DNA of 64,000 nt from Otis tarda (taxonomy: Eukaryota; Chordata; Aves; Otidiformes; Otididae): NCBI GenBank assembly GCA_026413225.1, contig CM048552.1:193660053-193724052 (forward strand), read 5' to 3'. A program made the position numbers and the translations under genes. Below the pieces are notes generated by a model. The model did not search any database. It saw only the letters and a list, made by a program, of their open reading frames with translations, and was not told the DNA's origin. Of the stretch, positions 50,601-63,163 are shown piece after piece. Position 1 is the first letter of the stretch. The number at the start of each line of letters is the position of its first letter.

Positions 50601-53600
50601 GAGACATCAAGGGAGGGAAATGAATTCTCTCAAGAACCTTGGAGTTCGCTCTAAGAAAACTAATGGCCTGACTTCCACCACGAGCCATGGGAAACATCTG
50701 AAATGAAGCAAAGCCTCTTTGCCAATTTCTCTACTGTCTCACACCAAAAGCTGCTCTGATCTTTGTTCTGTTACACAACTGCAGCCTAGTACTAAAATGG
50801 AAAGATCTGTACTGAGTACTCACTGTGTACATTGGAGTGAGGCATGGGGAATTTTCTGCTTGAAAAGAGATAATTATGGAATAAAGGCATTTGAGAAACA
50901 ACAAATTATCAGCAGGCTGTGTTGAAGCCTATGTAGCTTTCCCTGGGGACAGTGCTAAATGCTTTTCTTTCTGCCTGCCTTTGTTCTGCTATCTTCAAGA
51001 CACTTTTTTTCCAGTTGCTGGATCTCATTCACTTTCTTCAAAAATGTGCAGTTCTCTTCATTCTCTACTCTCATCATCTCTCGCCTTTGATCAATTGTTC
51101 CCATGGTGTGACAGAGGAAAAGCACCTAAGTTCAATTATGTTGATACATCAAAGTTAGATTTGTGCAAGAATTTAAACAAACTTTGATTCAAGTTGAGGT
51201 GTTGCTACTTCCTGTGATTAAGACAGCTTTCAGCTATTAACATATGAAAGTAATGTCTTAATTCTGCTGCAAAAGAGAATTCTTCTCTCAGTGAAGTTGT
51301 GCTTGGCTTTAGGGTATTAGCCCATTTCTTAGTCAATGTTCTCCCTTTCCTTGTCTCTCTTCGCACTCCTGCTGTGCATGTCTTCTGACTGCGTACTTTT
51401 ACTTGCAAAATGAGACATGTACTGGTACTTCAATCAAGCACCATTCAAAATATTCTGTTTTCAAATCAGACCTCTAGGCTGAGTCAGTTGAGTCAGTCAG
51501 AAAAAAAGGACTTTCTGATATGTATTTCTCATCACTGACTTTACAAGGAATCTGGAGAACAAGTTTAAAATAGATGTCTTGCTTTGAGATTACTTAAGTC
51601 AGATGAGACAAATCAGAGCTGAGTAATTAAAGGTACAAGTCCCAAGAGTACTTATACTCATCAAATGCCTAGAATGTCAAACATGTCCACTAGTTTTGGA
51701 TATTTGACTTGAGATGTGTCTCAGGTTGGACAGTTCAAAAAGAAGGGCATTAGCAGTACTGAATGGTTCAAAATGTAAGCCTTTGAAGTGCCAAAACATC
51801 TGGGGTTTTGAGTGAATTTTCAAACTCTAGAGTTGTATTCTCCAAGTGCTGAGCGTATGGCATCTCCTTAGGAGGTCCACTTGTTGACAGATAGCTGGAT
51901 CCAGCCCCAGAACTGACGTGGACTTAAGATTTAGCTTGAATGGATTGTGTCCTGTAACCCTAAAGGTACTATGCTGCAGAACAGGGAGGGCATTGAAAGA
52001 GTTCCCCAAAACGATCTCAAGATCAGAAGCATTGAAGTCAAAATAATTCAACAGGTGAAAAAAGCAGTAAGACAAAACACCCTGAAAGCTAACAGAAAGG
52101 GAGAATCTCTTCTTATTTTCCTTTTTCTTCTTCTTCAGAAATAACGGACTGACAGAAGAATCTACTGAGATCTGGGAAGCTCTTCCTCCCCTGTGTCTTT
52201 TTTCTGTCTTTGCTTTTGGCACAGTTTTAATGTATGAACAGTACGGTTTTGGCTTACGCTGTCAGAGTCGATAATATGATAGCACTCGTTATGAAAAGGA
52301 AACTAGTTGAAATTAAACTATGCTACAGCTGTATCAAGTATGCAGACACATTTTTAGCATCTAATGAAGTTCATGTTACAAAATAGAGCCCTCTAGGACT
52401 AGCTGATGTCAATCACCTATAATTGCTGTGCTTTTGTCATTGTGTGTACATGGACTTCACTTTCTAGCACATTGTGTTGAGTGGAGCCTGTGTGAATGCC
52501 TTGGCAGCATCAAAGGCCATGCACTAAGCCCTCTGAGGTCCTTCTACCTCACCGAGGCTTATAACTCCTCATGAAACAGAAACAGATTTCCAAGAGGAAC
52601 AATCACGAGGGAGGGATACATCTGAAAAAGTGTTCCTAATGTCCATTAGCCTTTCTAGAGATTGCCTACTGAATGCAGTAAATACTCTCGTGTGGATTTT
52701 CTGGCTAATGTGGGTAAGAATAGTTTTTCTTAAGAGTTTTAACCATGCTTTATGTGTGTTATGGACCTACATCGATGATAGCATAGTATAGCTAACCCCG
52801 AAGGAAAAAAAACCAAACCCTGCCTAAAAATCACTGTACAATTATGCTGGCAATGCTTTGTGTCTGAATGTGCTCCAGATATAAAGTATTCCCTTTCTTT
52901 TTCTTTCTGTTTTTTTTCCTGGACATGTGTGATTATTAATTTATATCTCAAGTCTTCCTTCAAGGTTTAGAAATCATTTGAATTCGAAAAGTATTAATTT
53001 ACAGGCTAAGAAGAGGCAAGAGTAGAAAAGCCCTTCTTGCAGATAAGTGTTGTGCTTAACACATAAGACATAAAAAATGGGATTTTTTTCTGAAGGAACA
53101 TAGACACCTACACGTGAGCAGGTTGAATAGGTGCCTTTCCTAGGGCGTGATTCATCTCATCATAAAGCAGATGTCTAAAACAGGTCAGATGAGTCCCATG
53201 TCAGAATTCCCCCTTTCTCCCCAATGACAACACTAACAGTTTGGCCACCAAGCTCAGTGAGAAGTGTCTATATTTTAGATGTGTAACTGAGATGAGTGCC
53301 ACTCTTGGTGTGGAAGGTTCTCCTCAAATTACTTCTGAACAGCCCTACTAATTTAAAAGGGGTAAATAAAGTTAGCTAGGGCGAATCCTTACAATGGAAA
53401 GATGTGTTTGGCAATTGGCCCCTTAACTTTAATGAAGTTTGCATGTGTGTACTTTAGTAAAGACTTGGTCCTCTTCAAGTTCATGAGGGAAAACGGTGTT
53501 TTGTGAATGTGAGGAAACTCTTTTGGCTCTTTTAGCCTGAAAAAATCTTAATGATCAGCCAAGGGTAAGTAGGTATTTTGGAAGAATTTCAGAGGATAAA

Positions 53601-56600
53601 CTTTGAGAGATTTCAAGGAGATCAGACTTCCCTGTAGAGGCTTTTCTTCTTGCAGATGTATGTGTGAGGACTCTGACTTATATAGTTTGGATTATTAAAA
53701 ACGAAACAAACCCAAGAACAGTAGCTGAAGCTTGTGGAAATAAATAACCTCTCCATCTTTTCTGAATTTGGCATTTCAGTGTTGGCTAATTTAGTTGTTT
53801 GTGCAAACTCTATAAATAGCCCAGACAGGTTACTGATAGCAGACATAATATTGCTTGTGTTAAGTCTCTTATCAAGTTTGTATCTGGCTGCTAACCAGCT
53901 TAATAAGAAACTGCTATTTGTGTTCTTTGACAATATAGCAAGTGAGCTTCATGGATTTTCATGACTGCTCTTTGTGGTTTCATGTTGATTGTAACTGAGA
54001 GATATTGTAAGGAACACAGTTAACCCAGTACACAGTCACTAATTCCAGGCACAATTTAAAAATACACTGAACTGACCTGTCACCTTTAGCATATGCAAAT
54101 ACTCTGGCTGTCCATCTTTAATTTTGCTACCCTTGCAGACCGCTCTGAAGCAAAAATAAAACCGAACAAAAATTCAAAAAGCAAGGTCAACCCCCTTAGA
54201 TCTTCCATTACAAATCACGATGGGGCTGAATCTGTAACTTGAATGTGATCTTCAAGATAGGTCAATCCATGATGTTCCTTTTAGGTCTAGAGCTTTCTGA
54301 ACATAAAAATGAGTGAAGCTGTCCCAAAAGACCACTGGTGGGAGGTTAGGTCATCCTAAATGTACTGCCAGCCAGCTGTTCAGGGAAGGATGGCATTTAC
54401 CTCCCCTCAGGAAGGAATTAGGAAGAAATGTAGCAGCAGACACTGGCAATAGCTAAGGCTATGATTGGAGGGAAAGAGGAAAAAAGAAGGAAGGAGTGCT
54501 ATTATTTGGGGGACAGAAGGATTCCACGTTGTTCGCATACCCTGCTAATGTGGCAAACCCTGCCCTGGTGCTCCTGTGGGTTCAGCTTTGCCTTACCCAG
54601 GCTGGTAGAGCCTGCACCAGATTCTGGTCTTGAAGCACTGAGAGTATCCCCTTATGGCCATTAAGACGGAAGGAGAATAAAATCAAAGGGAATCAGGAAA
54701 AACCTCCACGCTCATTATGAAAACAAAACTGTGCTAGGAAACATGATGCGTATTTCTTTTAATCAAAAGCAGGAAGACATTTGGAGCACTTGGGGCCATC
54801 AATTGCCCTCCGGCCCATGGCGGAAGTCCCCGGTGATGTCAATGGGAGCTCTGCACGCGAATAGCGGGGGCATGGAGACGCCTTGGTGTACCACTGCAGG
54901 GAGTGTACCAAGAAGGGCTATGAATGAGCTTTAAAGCCTACCGAGAGAAGCCAGGGCATTTAGTTTACTTTAATACAGCACTTAATTGAGTTCTCCAGGC
55001 ATGAACATGCATTTCCATCAAAGAAGAAGGAAAAAAAGCCATACGTGGTGTTTTGTGCTCGTTTCCTGTCCCTGCCTTCGGATGGGAGGTCTGAGCTACA
55101 CAGTCCCAATGCCTCAATACTGGCATCAGTCAGTGGTGACACTCTGTCTGCAGACAGCACCGGTAGTCCCCAGAACAGCTCTTCCTCACACTTGTAATGA
55201 TCTGGAGATTATGATACAGGAAACTACTTTGCAAAGCTTGCTGGTTTTGGGCAGGAGCTCTTAATTTTGTGACAAAGACAAATGAGTCTTTGGGGAGTAG
55301 TAAATCCGTTTGTCTGGTGATGTTAAGGGGTAGGTGACCTCTTCTGTGGCTGCAGCCCCTGAAAAACAAAAAAGGTTCTTTTCACCATGCTACAAACAGG
55401 TTCATTCTTGGTCTTTCCTTGAATCGTATTGCAGAGGAAACGTCAGCCTAACAAGTCCTTAGGGTATTTTTTATTACATGCGCATCCTCTATTACTCATA
55501 AGTTCCTTTTGCGATCTCAGTGGACATTTAACACCTATTATTAAATAAAGCATTGTGACAGTCTTTCATTTCAGAAAGGTTGTGTAACAGTTTCATTAAA
55601 CCTCTTTAGGAAAATTTTTCTGTATCCTGGGGTACATTTGAGGTACTCTGCCTTAGGATTTTCCCTGGCATAAATTTGAGTAGAATTTGCTTCTTTTCCT
55701 GTTTGATGTTACAAACACAAATATTATGCGTATAATAAGAAAAGAAGATCCTAAGGATGAAACAGTTTTATGACACTGGGAGTGCAGATCGTACTTTTGA
55801 AAGAGAAGCAAAAGTAATGATGTGTTTGAAGAAGTACTTCAGTGAACAGAGGTCAACATGCAGAAGTCTGGGACCAGAATTCTTTAGTAAAGTATTGCAG
55901 TTTAAGGTTTTAGAAAGGGTCAGCTCTTGCTAGCTTTACTTTTCCAAGAAAGTTTTCCATTGTTATTTGTAAGATTTTTGAATGAGTGCAAATAATAGGA
56001 TTTGCCTGAAAAAAACATTGGAGCTGTAGATAAGCACGGAATTAAGATCTGAATGTTCCACTTTTTTAAGAGTTAAAAGCCAAACCTTATGTGAATTTTG
56101 AGGTAGTCTGTCTGCACTGGGAGACAAACTGAACACCTGCGAAGAAGATTTGGAGCCAGAGCCGGTGGCTCGAGCCCCTCTTTGTTAACTGGTCTGAACA
56201 ATAGCAGCAGCAATGTTCCCTGTTCCCAGCGCAAGCTATTTATGACAATGCCCTTTGTTAAAGGGATTGTTCATGGGACGGTAAATTACTCTGCCAAGAT
56301 TTAGTTATTGAGTCCAATGGAATGAATGTTTTCCTGGCATTTTCATTTACCTTGTCACTTACAAAAAAGACATATAGGTATTGTGATAGTGGGAAGGAGA
56401 AGAATAATTAACTCTTGCTAGTCTGTATTCTCAAAGTTGAAAATAAGACTGGATAATCACAGTAGATTCTTTCTCTTGGTGAAGTCAACGTGAGCTTTTC
56501 CCATCAATTTCTTTGTAGAGAGCAGGAACATGTCCTGTGTAGGGGTTTCCTGATAAGTGAATTTCTACTCACTTCCCTTATAATTACTTCTCCTGGTGAT

Positions 56601-56930
56601 AATAAAATAGATGCCCTGAAATAAGAAACACATATCTCAGCAGCGGAGATGATGCTGTAATGGGAAAAATGCATTTTAACTGTCCTGGATTTTAAAGGAG
56701 ATACAAAAGCACTGCAATTCATATTGAGTGATAAATGTATTTTCAAATATTTAATAATATTTTGCTGAAATTTTAAAGATAAAAGTAAACAGAAAATTGA
56801 TTTGAGGACTTCGTCTGGCTTTTGTTATGGACAGGGTTAGTCTGTTTTTTCAAGGCTGTATGCACTGTTACAATTTCCACACACTGGCTTAAGATTTCAG
56901 ATACTAACCTTTCTTTTTCTTCTCTTGCAG
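47680..56930 (+). other. FLT1: FLT1 intron 3 (9,251 bp)
   Basis: AT-rich, with no CR1 recognised. A cluster of SOX-type motifs lies at 56,180-56,271. Open frames such as the one at 48,083-48,418 (111 codons) have no recognised domain and a composition typical of AT-rich chance ORFs. No coding exon was found. Confidence 0.75.
56180..56271. promoter_or_regulatory. Possible endothelial enhancer: SOX-motif cluster in intron 3
   Basis: Within 92 bp there are CTTTGTT (56,180-56,186), AACAATAG (56,197-56,204), GACAATG (56,244-56,250), CTTTGTT (56,253-56,259) and ATTGTT (56,266-56,271), all matching the SOX HMG-box core. TTCC/GGAA ETS-type cores lie between them (GTTCCCTGTTCCC). SOX17/18 with ETS factors drive many endothelial enhancers, and FLT1 is endothelial, so the cluster is plausible. 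No functional evidence is visible. Confidence 0.3.
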
Positions 56931-57055
56931 ATACAGGCAATCCATTTGTAGAGATGCACAGCGATATACCTAAAATAATACACATGACTGTGGGAAGAGA
57001 AATGATCATTCCATGCAGAGTCACAGCACCAAACATCACTGTTACTTTAAAAAAG
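56931..57055 (+). CDS. FLT1: FLT1 coding exon 4 (first half of Ig domain 2)
   Basis: 125 nt with acceptor TCTCTTGCAG and donor AAAAG|GTACC, phase 1 in and 0 out. It encodes codons 126-167: 'DTGNPFVEMHSDIPKIIHM', then 'GREMIIPCRV' with the first domain-2 cysteine (Cys154), then 'PNITVTLKK' with a potential N-glycosylation site at Asn160. In human FLT1 this domain is the main VEGF/PlGF contact surface. The residue aligned with human Tyr139 is His135 here (counting an offset of four); the following Ile-Pro is kept. Confidence 0.96.
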
Positions 57056-60000
57056 GTACCTCAATCCAAGCATGTTCTGAAAGTGTTACTGTTTTTGCTT
57101 GTTTGCTTACAACTATTGTAATGCTTTTGAAATATTTCAACAATTTAGTATTTCTTAAACGAGGTTTCTGGGTGTCAGTGTGCTTAGAAATAGTTCAACC
57201 CTGGAGGCTTCACCTCATATCTCACAGAAGGGCTTCATCAGATCTCTTACACTGGATGGGAATTTTCTGAAGAAACTTAAACTTTACATACAATTTTACT
57301 AAATCTTCACTGACAAAGGTTTCTTAAGCCCAGGAAGGAATTTCTTGTTAGGAGAAGAGATTTCCTCCCACCTCTTCCCTTGCCCTTCCTCCCCTTTCCT
57401 CTTCTGTCCTCTGGAACAGCGGGTAAGCACGGTCCCGGGAGACTTGCTGGGGCTGTACAAGGATCTCTGCAAGCCTTTGCCCTGCCTCACTCCCACCAGT
57501 GACTTTGCTGCTTCCTTTTACATACAAGTGCATTTATCGGACAAGGGATGGCTTCTCTTTGTACAGAAACTTGTGCAGAGCTGGAGACAGTGGGGCTAGT
57601 TTTAGAAAATCTAGACATTTTTCATCTTTTGGGGCACTATTTATTTCCTAGGTTCCTTGAGAGTTACATAGACAGCTAATTGACCTGTATGTATATAGTA
57701 AAGTACCTGGTATCAAGACAGAGAATGGTGCTTCTTTTTTTTAAAGTTCCTTTGTTTGGCTTAGAAATAAGATGGAGGTGCTGGTGATGTTTTGTTTCTA
57801 AATAAAGGGAGTTCTGTACATAGTGGCATAAATGTTCATCATGGTTACATAGAAAATAAATTTGTCTTTTTATAGAACAACATGCAAATGCCAAACAATA
57901 CTGCCATAAGATGCTGATCTAGATCAATACAAGTCTTTGATTCCTCTTTGACTATAGAGTTACACCAGCCACAGATTTGATCCTGTGTTTTAACTTAACC
58001 TAGAGATTTACAAATTCTATCCAGTGCTGCTTTGCTAATATAGATACTGAGCTTGCCTTTTGGTTTCCACCTTCTAAAGCACATGAAAGAAAGCAAAACG
58101 TGGAGAAAAGGAAGTAATCTGACCTAGGACGTTACCTTATGTGTATGTACACACACATAGGCACACACACGGTTCTCCTGCAAGAAGTGCATGAGGGGTG
58201 GATGATGCACGAGATTTTGTGGCTATAGAATCAGGAGTAAATGAGGCTTGACTTTCTATAGAGTGGAAGTTGTAAAATGGGAACTTATTTGGGCACTGTA
58301 GTGTCGCCTGTGAAATCTCAGCTTATTAAGTTCCTAACTGAGAAAATTCCTGTCAAGTTTCTCTCTTATTAAACAATATACAAGTATTTTTTTTCTCCTT
58401 ATTTGGAGGAGATTGAGACATATCTCTTCTCTTTTTTTTTCATATCAGCTTGCCTTTAGCTTGGGATTGTGGTGTAAGATGCAACTTTACACCATCAAAA
58501 CCAGATGTAGTACTCTGGGAAAGAGAAACAGGAGGTGGAGCCAAGTCTTGAAAGAAAGGATTGGTTGCTTACATGTTTTGCATTCCAGGAAAAATAAATG
58601 TGTTCTCTAATTCATCCCAGAATTTCCTGAAGAATGTAAGCTACAATGCATTACATCATATCTTACTTTATTTATCATCTATGACATCCATGTATGAAGA
58701 TTCCAGCAAGTTTTTGCTCACATAGCAATTAACAGATGTGTTAAATGCATTTCACAGCTGCAGGCATACTACTTCTGGAGAGCTGGCAAAAGCTATTCTG
58801 TGTTTTCCACTTAGCAATTAAGAAAGAAGTCAGTGTCCCCATAATGCTGTCCTCTGGAGCTGGAAAGAAAACCCCAGCATTAGAGTCATTAGATTCTGCG
58901 TTCTATATTGCCAGGAAGTCATAATACGGAATATTTTTTTATAACCTCTTTCTTCTGAAAGGACTTGTTGGAGCAGTTGCATGAGCACTGCCTCTAGTAT
59001 TTTGTTCCTGGGCAGTGCTGCTTCTTAGTTTTAGTGGACCAATGTGGAGAAGGTTTATTGTCCATCTTCAATGCTACAAATTATTTTTTTAAACTAGAAC
59101 TTCATCAACCTTAGTCAACTCTTTTGAGTTATTGTGTTGCTCCATCTTCCAGGCTGAACACCTGTACAGCCTGAACATCTGTATTCTGTAGTATGACAAT
59201 CATATACAACATAGAAGGAATCTTAAAAATCAAGAAGCTAATAAAACAGGGAATGGGAAATGGGGATGGAGCTTTTAATTCCTATTTCAAATCCAGCCTT
59301 TGCATCCTGTTGTAACCTGTATCTGCAATAGCTGGTGGCCCCTTTCTCTTCCTTATCATATGATGACCTGTGGAATAAATTTATAGTTTTGATCTAATGC
59401 TTAATAGACAAATATTGAGAGCCTCTGAAACCATCATCCCTACCAACATGATTCTGGCAGCCTCATTCAAGATCCCTAAAATAAAATAAACCTTATTGCA
59501 ATTAAGGTATGCGCTTCCCTTGCTTTTCCAGTTGCTCTTGTCTTGCTAAATGGAGAAAGCATCACCTTTTGGTATAATGGTTTGATCCCTCTGTTTACTC
59601 TCCTTTTGGATTCTCTGTCATAAAATCAACAGCATTCACAGGAACAGAGGTAGATAAGCTTCAGGTTCAGTGTAGGGAACCACAACTTGACTATATACTC
59701 TTGATCATATGTACGTACACAAAACCTTATGGTAATGCTGTGTTAATGCCAAATTTTTGTTAATACCAAAAAGGTTTAGTGGTTGGTGCTGAGCAAAGAG
59801 GCACAGCCTATACCAAAAGAAACTGAAGTCTAGTTTGAAATAGAGTACAAAGAAGGTGAAAGACCAAGACTGCACTGGCAGCCACAGCGATGTGGTTCAT
59901 GCAGATAAGTATGTAGACAGTAAATTCCACATTTACTGCAGATGTTGCAACAAATTGATTCTTTGAATGCCTCTGACTATCTGCTGGTACCCATCTGCAA

Positions 60001-60154
60001 GCTATTATTTTAGCTGGATTTATCCTCTGCTGCTTCGGTGGAAATCTCACTGTTCTAGCACTGTTTTTTCATAGATTTTCCACTTCTTTCTGTGATGGCC
60101 AAATGGCCAAGTTTTTTTGACAAGGACCTGAACTACATTGGACCTTTTCTGTGT

Positions 60155-60216
60155 GGGGGATGGACCAGGTGACCTCTAGAGATCCTTTCCAGTCTAAATT
60201 ATTGTGTGATTCTGGG
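60155..60216 (+). mobile_element. CR1: CR1 LINE 3' tail (sense) in intron 4
   Basis: 'ggatggaccaggtgacctct', 'agagatcctttccagtctaa' and 'attgtgtgattctggga' match the last 60 bp of CR1. The upstream limit is unclear; homology may start as far back as about 60,100. Confidence 0.75.
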
Positions 60217-61233
60217 ATCCTCTGTCCTGTACCATCCATGCAATGATCACCATGGTGATGATGCTGTGTCTCTACATGGTGGCCTGGAAGCTGGCTTAGG
60301 GCAAAGCAAAGCAACTGTGCTTCTCTGAGAGTGGGAAATAGGTCATCTGAATCAACGGGGTTGGCAGAGGAGAACAGTGTGGAGGAGAGCTTGGTAAGAA
60401 ACCGAAGCAAGTAAGGAGAGAGGATAGAGCTGTGAAGGACCACGAGGGTGAGCAACCAGCCACTGCTCTTGGTCTCTTCTGAGATGAAATCCTGATATTT
60501 CCACCTGCTGAAAGGGACTTGTTGTGGTGTCTTGTTTCCCTGACTTAGCCAGAACCCAGCTGTGTGATACTTGTCTTTTGCTAGCCATAGACTTAAATTT
60601 CCTAAAGTATTCCGTACAGTAAATTAAAAAGGTCAATTTATGCTTTCATGTGTGAGTGTGTGCAACTTTTTTAGTCTCAAAGCTGCAAAAAACTACACAA
60701 AAACATGTAGCTCTAGCTGGTTTTGAGGGGTGTCAGATGAATAAACTGTGCAGGCAAAGATTTGTCTATGGGGCAGATGAGCCTGTTGGATACACAGAAA
60801 ACTGACAACATTCAATGTTGCAAAACAGAATCATGTTTATGAGCACTTTATTTCCAAGACCTGGACACTTACTGGGTGTTTTGGTTAGTTTCCCATTCTT
60901 GGAGTAAGGCTAGTAAAAATTCAGTAATCCTTCAATTAAATAATTAATGTGAAGTGAATGCATTCCCTAGGAAATGTCAGTCTACAGAGGCTCTGAAGCT
61001 CTGACTTGACTCTTTCTTCATGGTTTATATGAAAACCTATAGAGGAATATGCTCAGAAGTAGTTTGGTTTCCACCAAAGCAGCAAGAGGATAAATCCAGC
61101 TGAAGCTCTTGAAAGCATAACTATGAACTAGTTAAACCAAAGTTTGAATATTTGTTTTATTTAGAACAGGAATGGCAACAGAGCTCTTACAGTCCAAGAT
61201 ATTGTTGAAGGATATAATGTAAAGGGCTTTATT

Positions 61234-61255
61234 TGTGTGTGTGTGTAACACACAC
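61234..61255. repeat. GT/AC microsatellite foldback
   Basis: A (GT)n run is followed directly by an (AC)n run, which makes a self-complementary simple repeat. Confidence 0.7.
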
Positions 61256-62380
61256 TTCTGTCATGATTTGTATGCTTATTATAGCGTCTTATCAGCTGTT
61301 GTAAAGATAAGGAGCTCTACCACAGCATTTTGTGCTCTGTAATTATTGTTCATTTGATGCATCATGCGTTTATGTTGGAGGAAATGGCACGAGATGAGTG
61401 GAGGTGATCTCAAGGGCAGCTTTCAGCATGCGCCGAGCAGGCAGCATCAAGAGTGCCGTGTTTTGGAGAGAAGCTGTACCACACAGGAAAGTGCTGGGCA
61501 GCTACACTTTCCCCAGCCTCTGGCAGCCACCCGTGCTGGCTTTGGCTGTAGGAATGAAAGGACTGGCCAACACTCAAATCCTCTGCTCAAATAAAGGGGA
61601 AGAAAGAGACGAAAAGGACGTAGTAAGACTCGGTGCACAAGGGAGAGGTGACAGGCTGCACGGTGTTTAGTTGACCCTGAGGTCTTTGCTTAGGGCAATA
61701 ATTCACTCAAACTCTGCTATGTGCCATTTTTAAAAAGATGTTATTTCTACCATAAAAGCAGGCTTTATAAAAGTAGAGTCACATCCAGGCTTTGTACTTG
61801 TGACTGATCTCCATGTTATCCAAACGACAGTGTTTATTCCAACAATAAGGCATAAAAACAAAAACATGATATGAGAACACAAGGTCTTGTCTGAACTTAT
61901 ATGCCTATGTCATGCTTTGCCTTTTCAGGGTTTTCTTGGTACCTTATTAAAATGGGGCTTAAAACTTGAAGAATCCTAGTGTAAAATATAATTTGTACTG
62001 CTGACAAAGTGAACACTTGATCCCACATGGTAGTATTTTAGTCTGTAGTAGATTTCAAGTCTTAAATGTTAAAATATCTGACAGCTTTACACTAATTGCT
62101 TGTTGAGTTCTCAACTTCTGAGGGACTTTAAAGTGACAAATTTTTGAAATGTGCTGAGTACTTTTTCTGTGGAAATGTGATGTATGCAGTGTTTCAAGGC
62201 ATCCTTTCAAAATCTCTAGTTAATATGACTTTCTTCATCCAGTATGATCAGTAGTTGTCAGTAAAAGTGCCCAAGGAAGCTGTGTGGCTTTAAAATTTGC
62301 ACTTTATGTTGTATTGAATGACTTAGAGATATGTACTCTGTGACCTGTCAGCTTTGGAACAAGCATTCATATCTTTAACC

Positions 62381-62547
62381 TTTTTTTTTTTTTTTTTTTT
62401 TTTAAGCAGTCCAGTCCTTTAGACAACATAAATGTGAGAAGCATCAGATTGAATCCTGGCAGGAATTTGTTAAAGCCACAAAATGATGGCAAATTAAGTC
62501 CATTTGTCACGTCCATTGAAAAACGTGTATTTGTGTCTCAGTGGTAA
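62381..62547 (+). other. Candidate cryptic 3' splice site and short open frame in intron 4
   Basis: Twenty-three T residues (62,381-62,403) end in AAGCAG, preceded by a branch-like CTTTAAC. Joined in phase 0 to exon 4, the sequence from 62,410 stays open for 45 codons to a TAA at 62,545-62,547. An AATAAA lies downstream at 62,705-62,710. It could be a terminal exon of a short secreted isoform, but poly-T tracts are common in introns and no known FLT1 isoform ends here as far as I know. Confidence 0.2.
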
Positions 62548-62913
62548 AACCAACATACTTAATTGCAAAGGTTTGCCAAGACGAGCACTTTAGCTGCCAA
62601 CCGGGAGCCAACAGAATAGCAGCCCAAGTGCTGAGGCTAATGATAATGTCAATCTATTGTGTCATAAATTACATCCTGTTATAAATAATGAAATCTTGGA
62701 AACAAATAAAACATTCACATTCTTCATCCACATTTTTCCTCTATTTTGTGATGAAAATGTGACTTGAAAAATCTGCACAATTAAATGTCTTTCTACTTTG
62801 ATTGGCATTTTTTAGGGTGATTTTTTTTTTCCCATTCCTTTTTATTAGGCTACTCTGATCAGAGAATGGCATGAGGATGAGTTGTTTTTATGATGTGTGT
62901 TTAACGCTTCCAG

Positions 62914-63076
62914 ATTCCACTAGAAACCCTAATTCCTGATGGCAAGACAATAATCTGGGACAGCATGAAAGGCTTCAGAATACCTAAGGCAACCTACAAA
63001 TTCATAGGGCTCCTGAGCTGCGAGACAACCATCGGTGGACACAAGTATAGCACAAAGTACCTAACACATCGAGAAA
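62914..63076 (+). CDS. FLT1: FLT1 coding exon 5 (second half of Ig domain 2)
   Basis: 163 nt, acceptor CTTCCAG, donor GAAA|GTAAGT, phase 0 in and 1 out. It encodes codons 168-222 with 'PLETLIPDGKTIIWDS', 'KGFRIPKATYKFIGLLSCE' (Cys203, partner of Cys154) and 'YLTHRE'. The human 'NATY' N-glycosylation motif reads 'KATY' here, so that site is absent. The IWDS and LTHR stretches are strongly conserved with FLT1. Confidence 0.96.
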
Positions 63077-63163
63077 GTAAGTAGCGTTCTCCACTCCCCA
63101 CCTTTCAGAAAGCACTCTGCCCTGGTGATGTTATTCACTTTTCTTTCTCTTCATCACATGCAG
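63077..63163 (+). other. FLT1: FLT1 intron 5 (87 bp)
   Basis: A very short GT-AG intron between a perfect GTAAGT donor and the acceptor CACATGCAG, with a pyrimidine-rich tract before the AG. It contains no other feature. It is close to the lower size limit for vertebrate introns. Confidence 0.92.

Larger units (their letters stand above)
57056..62913 (+). other. FLT1: FLT1 intron 4 (5,858 bp)
   Basis: AT-rich, with a CR1 tail at 60,155-60,216, an AC-type repeat near 58,147-58,170, a GT/AC foldback at 61,234-61,255 and a 23-nt T run at 62,381-62,403 followed by a splice-acceptor-like AG. No known FLT1 exon lies here. Confidence 0.75.

Noticed and set aside
59140-59190. Short 'ccaggctgaacacctgtacagcctgaac' stretch resembling CR1 antisense
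   Set aside because: Too short, and the internal repeat of 'cctgaac/gctgaac' could produce the resemblance by itself.
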